Shown here in pieces: positions 11,597-23,850 of a stretch of 64,000 bases of DNA. Source of the DNA: Marisa cornuarietis (taxonomy: Eukaryota; Mollusca; Gastropoda; Architaenioglossa; Ampullariidae). The position numbers were made by a program, and so were the translations under genes. The DNA is taken from assembly GCA_004794655.1 (NCBI GenBank), contig SMMW01000071.1, positions 441,501 to 505,500 of the forward strand, in the 5' to 3' direction. Numbering within the stretch: position 1 is the first letter of the stretch; each line of letters opens with the position of its first letter. Under the pieces are notes generated by a model. The model did no database searches. It had not been told where the DNA came from and saw nothing but the letters and a program-made list of their open reading frames with translations.

Positions 11597-11799
11597 TCAC
11601 GCACACACACTGTGAGAGAGAAGATAACCGGACGTGACTCGGTACAACACACCGACAGGTATGTGAGGAGTGAGATATGATCGTTAGGTGGATGAAAGGT
11701 CAAAGGTTGACAGGAGGCAGCCATTCCTGCTGGTTGTCGCTTTTCTCACCCGTTCAAAGAATTACGAGTTTACAGACGTTCGCTTATAAAATCAGTAAC

Positions 11800-12030
11800 G
11801 TCACGTGGTGACGTCATCTGGTGAAGACGTCAGAGCTGTTTGTAAAATGTCTCACGTCACCTGATGACAATGTTAGTGAGTTGCTCCAGCGACGTCACCT
11901 GGTGACAATGTGAGTGACTGGGTCTGGTGACGTGACATGGTGACAATGTGAGCGACTTGCTCCGGTGACGTCACCTGGTTGACAATGCGAGTGACTTGCT
12001 CTGGTGACGTCACCTGTGACGACACCTGAC
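11800..12030. repeat. 38-base array with CRE-like and E-box words
   Basis: About five degenerate units carrying GACGTCACCTGGTGACAATG and GTGACTTGCTC. CAATG recurs about every 38 bases (11868, 11906, 11944, 11983). TGACGTCA/GGTGACGTCACC and CACCTG cores are therefore clustered. Confidence 0.8.
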
Positions 12031-12381
12031 CTTACAGAAGTGTTACTGTCGAGCCGAACTGACTTTCCGAAGCCACATCACACGAAAACCTTTTGATGCG
12101 ACTTTAGGGTAGATGAACCCCAACACACGCACAAAGGCCACAGGGCAGCAGAATAAAGGAGTATGCGTGCTTGTGATGTCGGCTGATCTTGTTGGGGGAT
12201 GTAAGCTGACCTCGTGTCCTCGGTGTCGGCTGGTGAAGATGTTGTCTGTAGTCCAGTGACGTGTGTCCAGCATTCGCTTCTCTCAGTGGATTCCTCGTTC
12301 CAGATTTGTTCATAGAGCTGTTACACACATTTCTTTCACAGTGCTTTTATTTGTTAGCAGTGGCTTCAACTTGTTGAAGGG

Positions 12382-12383
<2 letters not shown>

Positions 12384-12420
<37 letters not shown>
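12384..12420. repeat. (CA)n microsatellite
   Basis: About 18 CA units. Confidence 0.95.
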
Positions 12421-12423
<3 letters not shown>

Positions 12424-12814
12424 GGAATTTACCTACATATATGAGATATAAAGGAGATTATGGGATTCACACACCGCCAGTGGCTGAAGGTCTCGGGTGC
12501 TTCCCTGGGTCTTTTAAGTGACTGCGGACGACATCAAAAGGCAGTTTATCGGGTGTCACAAAGACCTCTTGTGCTGGCCCGCCATCCTTTCATCAGCGGG
12601 AAATAACTGCCAGACTTGTGAGTTGAAGCGAGCGTAAAATCTCGAGAGAGTTCTGACTACACCGCGAGAGTTGTGACGTGAGACGATAAAGTAAGATGCT
12701 CAGCAGTTTCCGCACATCTGTGTTTGTCACCAGCATCTTGGTGAGTCAGGTACCCGGCTGAACACGTGTTGACCTCATTGTCAGGCTTTTGCAAGAGTTG
12801 ACACTTTGACGGGA

Positions 12815-13292
12815 CACTTTCACATCACATGGCCGAACCTCACATCTTTCACATCACATGGCCGTCCCACCTTCACATCTTTCACATCAGATCTGTACCC
12901 ACCTTCACATCTTTCACATCATATACCCGCCCTCACATCTTTCATACCACATGACGGTCCCTCACATCTTTCACATCACATGACGGTCCCTCACATCTTT
13001 CACATCACATGACGGTCCCTCACATCTTTCACATCACATCTGTACCCACTTTCACATCTTTCACGACACATCTCTACCCACCCTCACATCTTTCACATCA
13101 TATACCCGCCCTCACATCTTTCACATCATATACCCCCCCTCACATCTTTCACATCATATACCCGCCCTCACATCTTTCACATCATATACCCGCCCTCACA
13201 TCTTTCACATCATATACCCGCCCTCACATCTTTCACATCACATCTGTACCCATCTTCACATCTTTCACGTCACATCTCTACCCGCCCTCACG
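12815..13292. repeat. about 28-base minisatellite (CACATCTTTCACATC)
   Basis: The unit joins CCTCACATCTTTCACATCA with a variable tail (TATACCCGC, CATGACGGTC, CATCTGTACCCA). Around 17 copies. The plus-strand His/Ser/Phe/Pro frames are repeat products. Confidence 0.93.
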
Positions 13293-13618
13293 TGGTCTGT
13301 CACGTGTGTACATCACATCACAACTTGACATCTCTGGCATCTTATAAACTCACTCCATGGAGTAAATATTTACTCTGGGTGTCTGGTTCAGGTGTCAGGC
13401 GCGGGTGTTGGTGATGAACCTTCACAATCATTCAGCAGCTTATCTACGACTTAAACCATGACATGTACGCACACACACACACACACACAGAAACCACTGG
13501 TGGCATGTGTTTCTAGATAATATTTAAGGAAACCATGAGGAGGAGGGGATGTCTGCATATTATTCCTCTCTGTTAGTTCACTGAGCTGGTGGAGAGGCTG
13601 CTGTGGATGAAGTGTTTG
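13293..13618 (+). other. intron, nothing recognised
   Basis: Short unique stretch with a (CA)n run at 13469-13490. No exon or element seen. Confidence 0.5.
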
Positions 13619-14573
13619 TGATATTTCTGTGAATGATGATAGACTAGTCAGTGATATTTCTGTGAACGATGATAGACTAGTCAGTGATATTTCTGTGAAT
13701 GGTGATAGACTAGTCAGTGATATTTCTGTGAATGATGATAGACTAGTCAGTGATATTTCTGTGAATGGTGATAGACTAGTCAATGATATTTCTGTGAATG
13801 ATGATAGACTAGTCAGTGATATTTCTGTGAACGATGATAGACTAGTCAGTGATATTTCTGTGAATGTGATAGACTGGTCAGTGATATTTCTGTGAATGGT
13901 GATAGACTAGTCAGTGATATTTCTGTGAATGATGATAGACTAGTCAGTGACATTTCTGTGAACGATGATAGACTAGTCAGTGACATTTCTGTGAATGATG
14001 ATAGACTAGTCAGTGATATTTCTGTGAATGGTGATAGACTAGTCAGTGATATTTCTGTGAATGGTGATAGACTAGTCAGTGATATTTCTGTGAATGGTGA
14101 TAAACTAGTCAGTGACATTTCTGTGAACGATGATAGACTAGTCAGTGATATTTCTGTGAATGATGATAGACTAGTCAGTGACATTTCTGTGAATGGTGAT
14201 AGACTAGTCAGTGATATTTCTGTGAATGGTGATAGACTAGTCAGTGATATTTCTGTGAATGGTGATAGACTAGTCAGTGATATTTCTGTGAATGGTGATA
14301 GACTAGTCAGTGATATTTCTGTGAATGATGATAGACTAGTCAGTGATATTTTTGTGAACGATGATAGACTAGTCAGTGATATTTCTGTGAATGGTGATAG
14401 ACTAGTCAGTGATATTTCTGTGAATGATGATAGACTAGTCAGTGATATTTCTGTGAATCATAATAGACTAGTCAGTGATATTTCTGTGAATGGTGATAGA
14501 CTAGTCAGTGATATTTCTGTGAATGATGATAGACTAGTCAGTGATATTTCTGTGAATGATGATAGACTAGTCA
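13619..14573. repeat. 33-base minisatellite, about 29 units
   Basis: The unit is GATGATAGACTAGTCAGTGA followed by TATTTCTGTGAAT. The commonest variant swaps GATGAT for GGTGAT. Because 33 is a multiple of three, both strands read openly: plus NDDRLVSDISV and minus EISLTSLSSFT, each 11 residues. Every unit carries ACTAGT. No start context, splice sites or composition change supports a protein. Confidence 0.98.
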
Positions 14574-15180
14574 CTTCCTGTGAACCACGACCAGCTGTAC
14601 GATTATGTAGATGGTCAGTCTAATATTTATTTACACAGGAAGTTCCTGTGTAGTCAGGTAACACTGTTTGTAATGGTACACGTGGACATGCGCACACGTT
14701 CTTCTCTTTTCTCCCTCTCTCTTTCTCTTCCTCTACTCTTGTCTCTTGGATTTAAGAATGAAAGGAGTGTTTGATGCCAAGTTTAAAAAAGACACATACA
14801 CATACAAACAAACAAACACAGGTACACATACAAACATACACACATACAAACAAACAGACAAACATACGTACAGACATACAAACATACATACATACAAACA
14901 TACGTACATACATACATTGTTTCACCTGAAAAGCCTTTAACTCCTTTCTTCACATGCATTAAAGACAGATTGAAATAATTCGACTAAAACATGGATGGTA
15001 CAAGTGTGGAGGGTGGAGGGTTACATTTCACAAGTGTCGAGGGTACATTTCACTAACCACAAGCGTGAGGCGTGTTCCGACACATGGGGGGTGGGTGGGG
15101 GGTCTCTGTCAAAAAGAAAACATTTTTTTCCTGTAAAATGGTTTTTCTGTTGTCGACTTGTGTGAATGCAAGTCTGTCGG
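14574..15180 (+). other. intron with ACATACAAAC simple repeat
   Basis: A pyrimidine run (14700-14740) and an ACATACAAACA-type simple repeat (14793-14912). The rest is unique, with no exon seen. Confidence 0.6.
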
Positions 15181-15530
15181 CGTGCGCGCGTATGTGTGTG
15201 TGTATATGTATATCTGTGTGTGTATGTATGTAATTGTGTGTCTGTATACGTATGTGTGTGCGTGTATCTGTACTTATATCTGTGTGTATCTATGATGTGT
15301 GTATCTGTACTTATATCTGTGTGTATCTATGATGTGTGTATATGTATATCTGTGTGTATCTATGATGTGTGTATATGTATATCTGTGTGTATGTATGTAT
15401 TTGTGTGTCTGTGTACGTATATGTGTGCGTGTATCTCTATATCTGTGTGTATCTATGATGTGTGTATATGTATATCTGTGTGTATCTATGATGTGTGTAC
15501 CGTGTGTATGTCTGTGTATGACTACACCTG
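15181..15530. repeat. TG/TA-rich simple repeat
   Basis: GTGTGTATCTATGATGTGTG and GTATATGTATATCT words repeat irregularly. Open frames on both strands (Cys/Val/Tyr or His/Arg/Thr) are repeat products. Confidence 0.9.
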
Positions 15531-15646
15531 TATAGCAAGACGCCATGTTCTCTGTTCACACGGTCAGCCTCACTACAGACACTTGTTGTACATTTCTTAT
15601 CTTAAATTTATGTTTGTTTATGAGTCAAGGTAGATCCACCCCGCAG

Positions 15647-15697
15647 ATTTTCGGTATCCACCCGTCATATGGCGCGCGACATCGGAGACAGAGACAG
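15647..15697 (+). CDS. candidate cassette exon, 51 bases
   Basis: Lies between an acceptor CCACCCCGCAG (ending 15646) and a donor ACAG/GTGAGG (15698). It has no stop in the frame set by exon C and is phase 1-1, so it could be included between exons C and D without a frameshift. It would encode DFRYPPVIWRATSETET. The pyrimidine tract is short, and an open 51-base stretch of compatible phase can arise by chance. Needs transcript evidence. Confidence 0.28.
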
Positions 15698-16519
15698 GTG
15701 AGGAAGGTGAGACGTGCTGGGGGAAGGGGTTCCAAGGTCATGTTTCACTTCCGCTGTTCACTGCCCACCCCACCCCCACTTGTAACACCTCGCACTACCC
15801 CCACCTCCACCCCACCTCTGTGACATACGGACGCCGCGTTTTCTTACCTGTACCCCTCCAGCCTCCAGCCCCTCCCATCCCTGTCAGCCGGCAAGTGCTC
15901 ACCTGTGTCGCCATCCCCCTCACACACACACACACACACGGCAAGTGCTCACCTGTCACCAGTTGTAGCTCGTCCTGGTGTTGGTGAGGTAGCAGCAGGT
16001 TAGTGTTAGTGGTACGATGTGCGGTGAGGTACCCTGGTGTGTGGTGAGATACCCTGGTGTGTGGTGAGGGACCGTGAGGTACTGTCAGGCACGTGTTGGT
16101 CTTGAAACAGGATGCGGATACTGTGGGCTGTGGTCTCGCTCACTGCTGGGGAGAGGTTGCTGATGTGCACTGAGTTGTCTGGGGTAAGTCTCTTATGTTT
16201 GTACCTTACGGGTAGTTTCTGTCGCGGTCTCTGGGTACTTTCTCTCACCTGGGTTTTTTGTGTATTTTCGTAGTTGTCTTGGGATAAGTTGCCATCACTT
16301 TGTTTCGTTAGACAAATGTTTTGGGCAACTTCACAAATCGTAAGCAGGATTAATTAAAACATTTTTGGGTTATGCTAGCAGTAAACGGGTGGATTGTTGG
16401 TTACTTAGTCGATATGACATTTTTTCCACATGTGTATATAAGGATGATGGAGGGGAACACTGGGGTACCGGTAAAGACCCTCGAGGACGAGGCCTGTGAA
16501 CAGGTGTGATAAGAGAGTG

Positions 16520-16612
16520 AAGCGTGTGTTCCCCCAGATGAGATTTGAACGCAGAACCGTACGATGTTCGGTGTAGGGTGAGGGCCAGGGTGGACAAGGA
16601 GCCGCTAGCATT
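16520..16612 (-). mobile_element. tRNA-like SINE fragment (possible)
   Basis: On the minus strand a B-box-like GCGTTCAAATCTC is preceded, about 60 bases earlier, by TAGCGGCTCC, which loosely fits an A box. The full element and its target duplication are not clear. Confidence 0.35.
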
Positions 16613-16954
16613 GTGCGGGTATCATCCTGCTGTTACTCTTTTCCGCGTGCAGCGGTTGCGCCGTGTAGCCACCCGTGACGTGGGTTCGGGTATCCGAGGT
16701 GGGGGGTGGGTGGGTGGGGTGAAAGCACTTCGCTACTTTCTTCGTCTGATGTAGTCAGCGACTTGTGTGCGCCGTCAGTTCTACCTGCACACACCTGGCT
16801 ACACACACCCGCTACACACACTTGGCTACACACACCTGGCTACACACACATGGCTACACACACCTGGCTACACACACCCGCCTTGTTCACCCAGGTAAGA
16901 CTCACGGAAATAATAAATCAAAGCTCAGCTGACCCCGCGATAATTAAACATATA

Positions 16955-17996
16955 TCCTTATACTCATCAATGATAGTTAAACAGTCTTGATACCCATCAG
17001 TGATAACCATAAGTCTTGATACTCATCATTGATAAATAATCAGTCTTGATACTCATCAATGATAATTAAACAGTCTTGATACTCATCAGTGATAATTATA
17101 GTCTTGATACTCATCAATGATAATTATACAGTCTTGATACTCATCAATGATAATTACAGTGTTGATACTCATCAATGATAATTATAGTCTTTATACTCAT
17201 CAGTGATAATTAAACAGTCTTGATACTCATCATTGATAAATAATCAGTCTTGATACTCATCAATGATAATTAAACAGTCTTGATACTCATCAATGATAAT
17301 TATACAGTCTTGATACTCATCAATGATAATTACAGTCTTGATACTCATCAGTGATAACCATAAGTCTTGATACTCATCATTGATAATTATAGTCTTGATA
17401 CTCATCAATGATAATTAAACAGTCTTGATACTCATCAGTGATAATTATAGTCTTGATACTCATCAATGATAATTATACAGTCTTGATACTCATCAATGAT
17501 AATTACAGTCTTGATACTCATCAATGATAATTACAGTCTTGATACTCATCAGTGATAACCATAAGTCTTGATACTCATCATTGATAATTATAGTCTTGAT
17601 GCTCATCAATGAAAATTAAACAGTCTTGATACTCATCAGTAGTAATTATAGTCTTGATACTCATCAATGATAAATAAACAGTGTTCATACTCATCAATGA
17701 TAATTATAGTCTTGATACTCATCAATGATAATTAAACAGTCTTTATACTCATGATAAATAAACATTCTTGTTACTCATCAGTGATAATTATACAGTCTTG
17801 ATACTCATCAATGATAATTAAACAGTCTTGATACTCATCAATGATAATTATACAGTCTTGATACTCATCAGTAGTAATTATAGTCTTGATACTCATCAAT
17901 GATAATTAAAGTCTTTATACTCATGATAAATAAACATTCTTGTTACTCATCAGTGATAATTATACAGTCTTGATACTCATCAATGATAATTAACCA
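16955..17996. repeat. about 29-base minisatellite (CTTGATACTCATCAATGATAA)
   Basis: Around 36 copies of CAGTCTTGATACTCATCAAT followed by GATAATTA(AA). The tail varies (AAA, TACAG, TAG), so unit length drifts between about 26 and 31 bases. AT-rich, inside intron C-D. Confidence 0.97.
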
Positions 17997-18319
17997 CTTC
18001 TATTTAACAGTCCATCTTCCTGAAACATCTAGAGAATGTCTGTAGGATCAGCTTAAAAACCACCACACAACTTAGTCTTTGCGGACTCATCTCTGGGACT
18101 CTGAGTGTTTGTTACTGTATCAAAGCTGAGTAATGTTAGTATTTAAACCTGTAGTATTGACACCTGTTTATTAAATCTCTACTCACTGCTCACTGCTCAA
18201 TGGTCTATTAAAACGATGCTGTCTTTGTTTCCCCAGGTGTAGTGAAACATGAAATGTTGTCTTACTCTTCCCCCCCCCCCCTCACTGTTCCCAACAATAC
18301 CCTCCAAGTATTTACAGCC
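17997..18319 (+). other. intron, nothing recognised
   Basis: Unique AT-rich stretch with a C-run near 18270. No exon seen. Confidence 0.5.
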
Positions 18320-18573
18320 CAGGGGCCAGTTGCACAACACATTTCTAACTTTAAACACTGTTAGGCCTTAGCTTTATTTAGATAATCAGTTTAAAGTTTA
18401 GAATTGACTGCTTTAAGTAAGATAAGGTTGTTTAAGTCTGACTTTCCACCTTTCCACCCTGTCGATACAATTTTTTGTATTTTTTTCTGCAATTCATCTA
18501 AATGGCAGAGAAGAGATTTTGCTTCTTTAAAACAGTTTTAAGGTTTAGAAACATGTTGTGCAACTGTCCCCTG
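18320..18573. mobile_element. MITE with long terminal inverted repeats
   Basis: The left end, CAGGGGCCAGTTGCACAACA then CATTTCTAACTTTAAA, is matched at the right end by the reverse complement of TTTAAGGTTTAGAAACATGT and TGTGCAACTGTCCCCTG. The arms are about 36 bases with few mismatches around a 180-base AT-rich core. No transposase frame is present, so it is non-autonomous. The superfamily cannot be assigned from the ends alone, and the flanking duplication is unclear because a tandem array starts at the right end. Confidence 0.82.
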
Positions 18574-18575
18574 AG

Positions 18576-19604
18576 CTCTGCTGTGCTCAACGATGCAGTC
18601 TATTTATATCTGCTGTGCTCAACGATGCAGTCTATTTCTATCTGCTGTGCTCAACAATGCAGTCTATTTATATCTGCTGTGCTCAACGATGCAGTCTATT
18701 TATATCTGCTGTGCTCAACGATGCAGTCTATTTATATCTGCTGTGCTCAACGATGCAGTCTATTTATATCTGCTGTGCTCAACAATGCAGTCTATTTATA
18801 TCTGCTGTGCTCAACAATGCAGTCTATTTATATCTGCTGTGCTCAACGATGCAGTCTATTTATATCTGCTGTGCTCAACGATGCAGTCTATTTATATCTG
18901 CTGTGCTCAACGATGCAGTCTATTTATATCTGCTGTGCTCAACGATGCAGTCTATTTATATCTGCTGTGCTCAACGATGCAGTCTATTTATATCTGCTGT
19001 GCTCAACGATGCAGTGCAGTCTATTTATATCTGCTGTGCTCAACGATGCAGTCTATTTATATCTGCTGTGCTCAACGATGCAGTCTATTTCTATCTGCTG
19101 TGCTCAACGATGCAGTCTATTTCTATCTGCTGTGCTCAACAGTGCAGTCTATTTCTATCTGCTGTGCTCAACGATGCAGTCTATTTCTATCTGCTGTCCT
19201 CAACGATGCAGTCTATTTATATCTGCTGTGCTCAACAATGCAGTCTATTTCTATCTGCTGTGCTCAACAATGCAGTCTATTTATATCTGCTGTGCTCAAC
19301 GATGCAGTCTATTTCTATCTGCTGTCCTCAACGATGCAGTCTATTTATATCTGCTGTGCTCAACAATGCAGTCTATTTATATCTGCTGTGCTCAACAATG
19401 CAGTCTATTTATATCTGCTGTGCTCAACAATGCAGTCTATTTATATCTGCTGTGCTCAACAATGCAGTCTATTTCTATCTGCTGTGCTCAACAATGCAGT
19501 CTATTTCTATCTGCTGTGCTCAACGATGCAGTCTATTTCTATCTGCTGTGCTCAACGATGCAGTCTATTTCTATCTGCTGTGCTCAACAGTGCAGTCTAT
19601 TTAT
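18576..19604. repeat. 32-base minisatellite, about 32 units
   Basis: The unit is TCTGCTGTGCTCAACGATGC followed by AGTCTATTTATA, with A/C variants (TTTCTA, CAACAATG). Since 32 is not a multiple of three and the unit has no stops, all three plus frames stay open for over 340 codons with a 32-residue period. This is an artefact. It begins two bases after the MITE. Confidence 0.98.
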
Positions 19605-20592
19605 TGACCACTACACTGTGCTAAGCCCGGTGTGTCACGTCCTTGCAGCTGCCCCATTACTAGTGACGTTGAGCTCACAGCTGTGGATTACGGTGCAGCT
19701 GTCAGCCTCACAAACGTTGTGATTCTATTGGCAGGTGTTGTTGTCTAAAGTCTGGCCGGTCTGTTGATGTCTACACTGATATTAACGGACACGTTCTTCA
19801 TAGTTAATAAATGTTTATCCCCGCATCGTGTACTTGTATCTATTTATAGATGTACGTGCGTGGATCATTTAACGATAATGTATATAACAGAGGTGTGCGG
19901 CGAGTGACAGTCGTGAAGTGCTACACGTGTTGGGATGTAAATGCTACAGACGGTTGTAGAGGTGTGTAGTATTACAGACTACAATAGATGTGTAGAGAAC
20001 TATAGTATAGACCACTGTAGAGATGTAGAGTGCCACAAATCAGCGTGACATAGACGTGCGTGCCCGTGACACGTCACACAGGACAGTTGCCATAGACGTG
20101 GTCACCAGGGCACGGGGCACACAGTGGGGCATGCGAGGACAAAAGCTGTGGGCAGTAGTCACTGCGTGATAACAAGCACCGCAGGTTTGACACAGGCACG
20201 TGACGTAGCGCTGACAGTCGGCACGTGACGTAGTCACACACATTGGTGCTGCACTAGATGGTGACGTGACTGGCAGACTTTGGACTGACATGTGACTGGC
20301 GAGTACTGTATACTGGCTGCTCAATAAAGGAGGTCAAGAAGGGGAGATAAGTCGTAATCACGACAGTCGCCAGGCTGCAGGCAGCTGACAGGATGACAAA
20401 TTGGAGGGGGGGGAGGGGAGCGGGGGGTGATCGCAGCTGAGTGTGGGCAGCGGTGGGTAGACTACATGTAAACGGGTGGTTAACTTCACCACTTACGGGT
20501 GCAGCTATGCGCTCGCCCTCGGGTCGGTCTCAGCGGAAATGGCACTTATAGTGACGTAAAGAGAGGAGTGGGGCCAGCAAGTTCTCTGCCGT
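19605..20592 (+). other. intron, mostly unique
   Basis: Contains a short degenerate TGTAGAG-rich repeat (19950-20035). No exon with matching phase was found. Confidence 0.5.
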
Positions 20593-20735
20593 GTGTGTGT
20601 GTGTGCGGGTGCCTATGTGTGTGTAACTGTGTGTGCACGCGCCTCTGTGTGCGTGTGTATGTTTGTGTGTGAGTGTCTGTGTGTGCGCGTGTATGTCAGT
20701 GTGTGTGTGAGTGAGTGTGTGCGTACGTGCCCTGA
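20593..20735. repeat. TG/CG-rich simple repeat
   Basis: Imperfect GTGTGTG/GTGCGTG microsatellite. Confidence 0.9.
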
Positions 20736-20975
20736 TGTCAGCATAGCGCGTGGATCCTGTGACGTCGTAAAGGCTACAGCCAATGGGTGAGCTGGGAATA
20801 CTATTCGCCATATTGTGACGTCCTTTGCCCTCTTTCTGTGACTAGTCACGTGGCACGTTTGTAGGCGAGTATGTCGAGAACATGAGGGGAATTCACCCAG
20901 ATTCGTACAAATAAGATGATGCACCGAGATTTCCCCAGTTAGTGGGCGAGAAATTAACCCCAGTAGTCATTACAG

Positions 20976-21111
20976 CAGTGGCGTAGAAACCAAGGGGCAA
21001 GGGGGGCAGTCGCCCCCTCAAAAAAGATGGTGGGAAGGCAAGAATGTGAACATCGTTCACTGTCAACATGGGAGTTGCCCTCACAAAGCCGAACATCTTC
21101 CTACGCCACTG
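20976..21111. mobile_element. 136-base inverted-repeat MITE, hAT-like ends
   Basis: Begins CAGTGGCGTAGAAACC and ends TTCCTACGCCACTG, an imperfect terminal inverted repeat. Internal GGGGCAAGGGGGGCAG/GCCCCC runs are typical of short non-autonomous hAT-type elements. TACAG flanks both sides (20971-20975 and 21112-21116). This is five bases, shorter than the eight expected of hAT, so the superfamily is tentative. Confidence 0.72.
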
Positions 21112-23136
21112 TACAGCGATGATTCCCGCCCACCACGTGTTTGATTGAAAATCATCATCTTGACTCCAGTCAATGATCACAGCTTTGCTTTAGTGTCGGT
21201 AACAATGGTAACAATGGTAACAATCGATAAGCGATTGAGTTAACACGACTGTATATTTACACCCGACAGACCGAGGGTGAAACCACTGGCGACTGCAGCG
21301 CTAGGCTACCTGCTGGCAGGGCGGCTATGCCAGTCGCTATGCCGGTCTATCGCTCGCCATTTGACAGAGCGTCCAGCCGGCGGAGACACTGTTCACCTAC
21401 CAGACAGAAGTTTCATGGTTTGTCAGATCGAGGCTGCAGACCTGGACACCAAGAGTCTGTGTGAGGCTGTAAGGATGTCAGCACCTGACCCCGTGTGTGT
21501 CTCCCAACAGTTGTGAGGCCTTGGGTTCAAACCCCGTCTACGCCCTTGTAAACGTGTTGGAAAGTTTTACCACGTTTGGGAGTTTGTGTGCGAAGATCAC
21601 AGAAAACCACCGGGTGTCGGAACGTGTCAAGTCCAGACTTGCTGCCGATGATGTTGTTGCTGGTAGACTGCGACTTCTGAGCTCTGTGGAGGTTTGACGG
21701 TAGACACCTCGTCCCCCTCAACAGCGACCTCCGCCAGTCGCGTCGACCCACAACACCAGGCGTCAAAGGGAGGATGTTGCTGAGAGTAAGAGTAAGAGCA
21801 AGCGGTTCATATGTGGGCTGAGGAATCTACAGCACGTGCTAAAACACCCAGCCAAGGTGTTGTGACCTTTTGTCACGTGACTGCCAGCCGGCATGGAGGG
21901 GCACAGAGGAGAAGTGGGGGACAGCGAGGCACAGGAACACTATCACGTGGTCTGACAGGCACAGTGTTACGTGGTCTGACAGGCACAAACAGTATCACGT
22001 GGTCTGACAGGCACAAACAGCATCATAGATGTAGACAGTTGTGGGCTGATGTCGTCGTTGTTGCTGAATGCCTTACCTGTCTCGTGCGTGCACAGATGTG
22101 AGCGGATCGAAGTTGCTGTGGCGGTGCTGTCGATGACTGGACACCTGTGACGTAGGCGGACTGTTTGCTGACCTGCAGACGTTCGTCAGGCGCAAAAAAA
22201 CCATTTTGAGTAGCGGGCTTGTGTGCACGCTGTGACCCCCTCCCCCGTGTCATGGCGAGAGTTTTTAAAGTCAACAAGGACACCCCCCCCCGTCTGAATA
22301 CGTGATTTAACGGCTTGATGACATCGTCTTTTATTGGAAGTAAAGTGATGAGCAGGCCTGGCGAGGGAGAGAGATGATGCTGATGTGCAAGTTAGGGCGG
22401 GCAGGTGAGAGCGTGCGGGTGCAGGGGCCAAACAAGGTGTGCGGGTTACCTTGACAACCTCGCTCTGTCCTCGTCGCTTTTTACGTGACAGGCAGCAAGT
22501 TGTCAGGCCGTCTTCGCTCTTTTTTGGCGAAGAAACTTGTCTTCACCCTGACGTGTAGCCTCTCGCCACCTCGCTCACCATAATGAGCCGCAGGGGAGGC
22601 GACTAGTTTGTCGCAAGGAGATAACGAGCAGCTTGCAGGGTTTCGGAAAATCTTTTTCTTTTCTTTATTTTTAACTGGGAGCACTAATCCCCCCCCCTCC
22701 CTTGTTTGCTGTTGCTGGAGGCCGAGTGTATTTAAGGGAGGAGATGTGTGGACTGAAATACAGTGAAAGTGGCGGTTGTTGTTGTGGAGGATCTGTTGGA
22801 AAGATATCTTGTCTGAAGACAGACTGCTGATGAGAACGTGGCGCCTTGAACCTGACGGAGACTGAACTGGGGGGTGGGGGTGGGCTTGAGTGAGGCGGGG
22901 TGGTGACAGGTTTACACGGCACAGAAATAAAGGAGGGAGGGAGGGAGGGAGGAAGGCAGTAAACAGACATGTCGTTCACGAGTTACAAACAAACAGTCGG
23001 CGGAGAGTGACAGAAGGCGAGCATGGGAGTTACCTTCACTGTGACGTGTGCACAGACAGGGCAGCCAGATGGCGCTGTAAGGTGTGACGTCGTGTTTTCT
23101 CATTAACTGTCAGAGAACGTGAAACTACTGTGTACT

Positions 23137-23335
23137 TTGTGACACAGTGTTGCTGTGAGTTGTGACAGCTGTAACGTTTCACTTCGTGCCACTGGACCTT
23201 TGTGACACAGTGCTGATTGTCAGTTGTGACAGCTGTGACGTTTCACTTCGTGCCACTGGACCTTTGTGACACAGTGCTGCTTGTGACACTACTTGCGACG
23301 TTTCAGTTTGTGACTTTGGACCTTTGTGTCACTGT
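23137..23335. repeat. 64-base repeat, three units
   Basis: The unit runs from CTTTGTGACACAGTG through GTTGTGACAGCTGTGACGTT to CACTTCGTGCCACTGGAC. CTTTGTGACACAGTG lies at about 23135, 23198 and 23262. Confidence 0.85.
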
Positions 23336-23850
23336 GCACACGTGATACTGCACGTGCTAACTTGTACTAGGGGGGAGGGGATTGTGACTGTTCTGTGATC
23401 ATGTGACGTCTCTGGGAGCGTGCATGCGCCCTGGTGGTCTTGACCCAGCGGTGACGTCAGGATGCTGTCCGCACTGGACAAAGGGTGTGCACAGGGCTCC
23501 ATGTCCACTTGCAGTGACAAGTTGGACTGAGATGTGGATCGTTGTCGTCAGGAAGGTTAAAAGTCACGACTCGGGTCTCGAGCAGAAGCTGCGACTGGCC
23601 TTGTGCCTCGTGTCGCCAGAAGCAGTGAGTGAACTCGGGTCTCGGGCAGAACTCACGAGGGTAGCGCACAGGGACACAGCTTGGTATACAGGGACTCCAG
23701 CAACTGTCACTACTTGTTGTCTCGCGAATCAAACGAGTTACTACGTCACTGGCTTCCGCTAGGAGTGACATCACGTTGTCTAGCAGCTGGCCATGAAGTC
23801 CAAGAAGCACCGAGCGGCTGTGGGTTTGCCCGCCTTCTTGCATGTTTCAG

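Larger units (their letters stand above)
9571..12814 (+). other. intron C-D, unique stretch with small repeats
   Basis: Intron with a TG/G-rich run (9618-9680), two or three copies of a 42-base GTGTCCACATGCTAACCCT-like unit (10010-10120), a (GTG)n run (10846-10868), a CT/CA run (11566-11610), a 38-base CRE-rich array (11800-12030) and a (CA)n run (12384-12420). At 11418-11440 a very good acceptor (GATTTCTTCTTATTGTCGCAG) faces a GTAGGT donor across 23 bases. The phase (1 to 0) does not fit exon D, so I do not call an exon. Confidence 0.55.
15531..16954 (+). other. intron C-D, unique stretch
   Basis: Holds a candidate cassette exon (15647-15697), a tRNA-like fragment on the minus strand (about 16520-16612), a (CA)n run (15921-15939) and GGCTACACACACCT repeats (16795-16885). 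Confidence 0.55.

Noticed and set aside
13619..14623. 243-codon frame with NDDRLVSDISV repeats and its minus-strand partner
   Set aside because: A 33-base satellite that is open on both strands. There is no promoter, splice or codon-bias evidence.
18502..19722. Three overlapping plus-strand open frames of over 340 codons with repeating LLCSTMQSI-type peptide
   Set aside because: They come from a 32-base tandem unit without stops. All three frames are open at once, which a real gene would not show.
21497..21545. GGGTTCAAACCCCGTC as a tRNA gene
   Set aside because: Only a B-box-like word is present. No tRNA fold or clear A box could be assembled around it.
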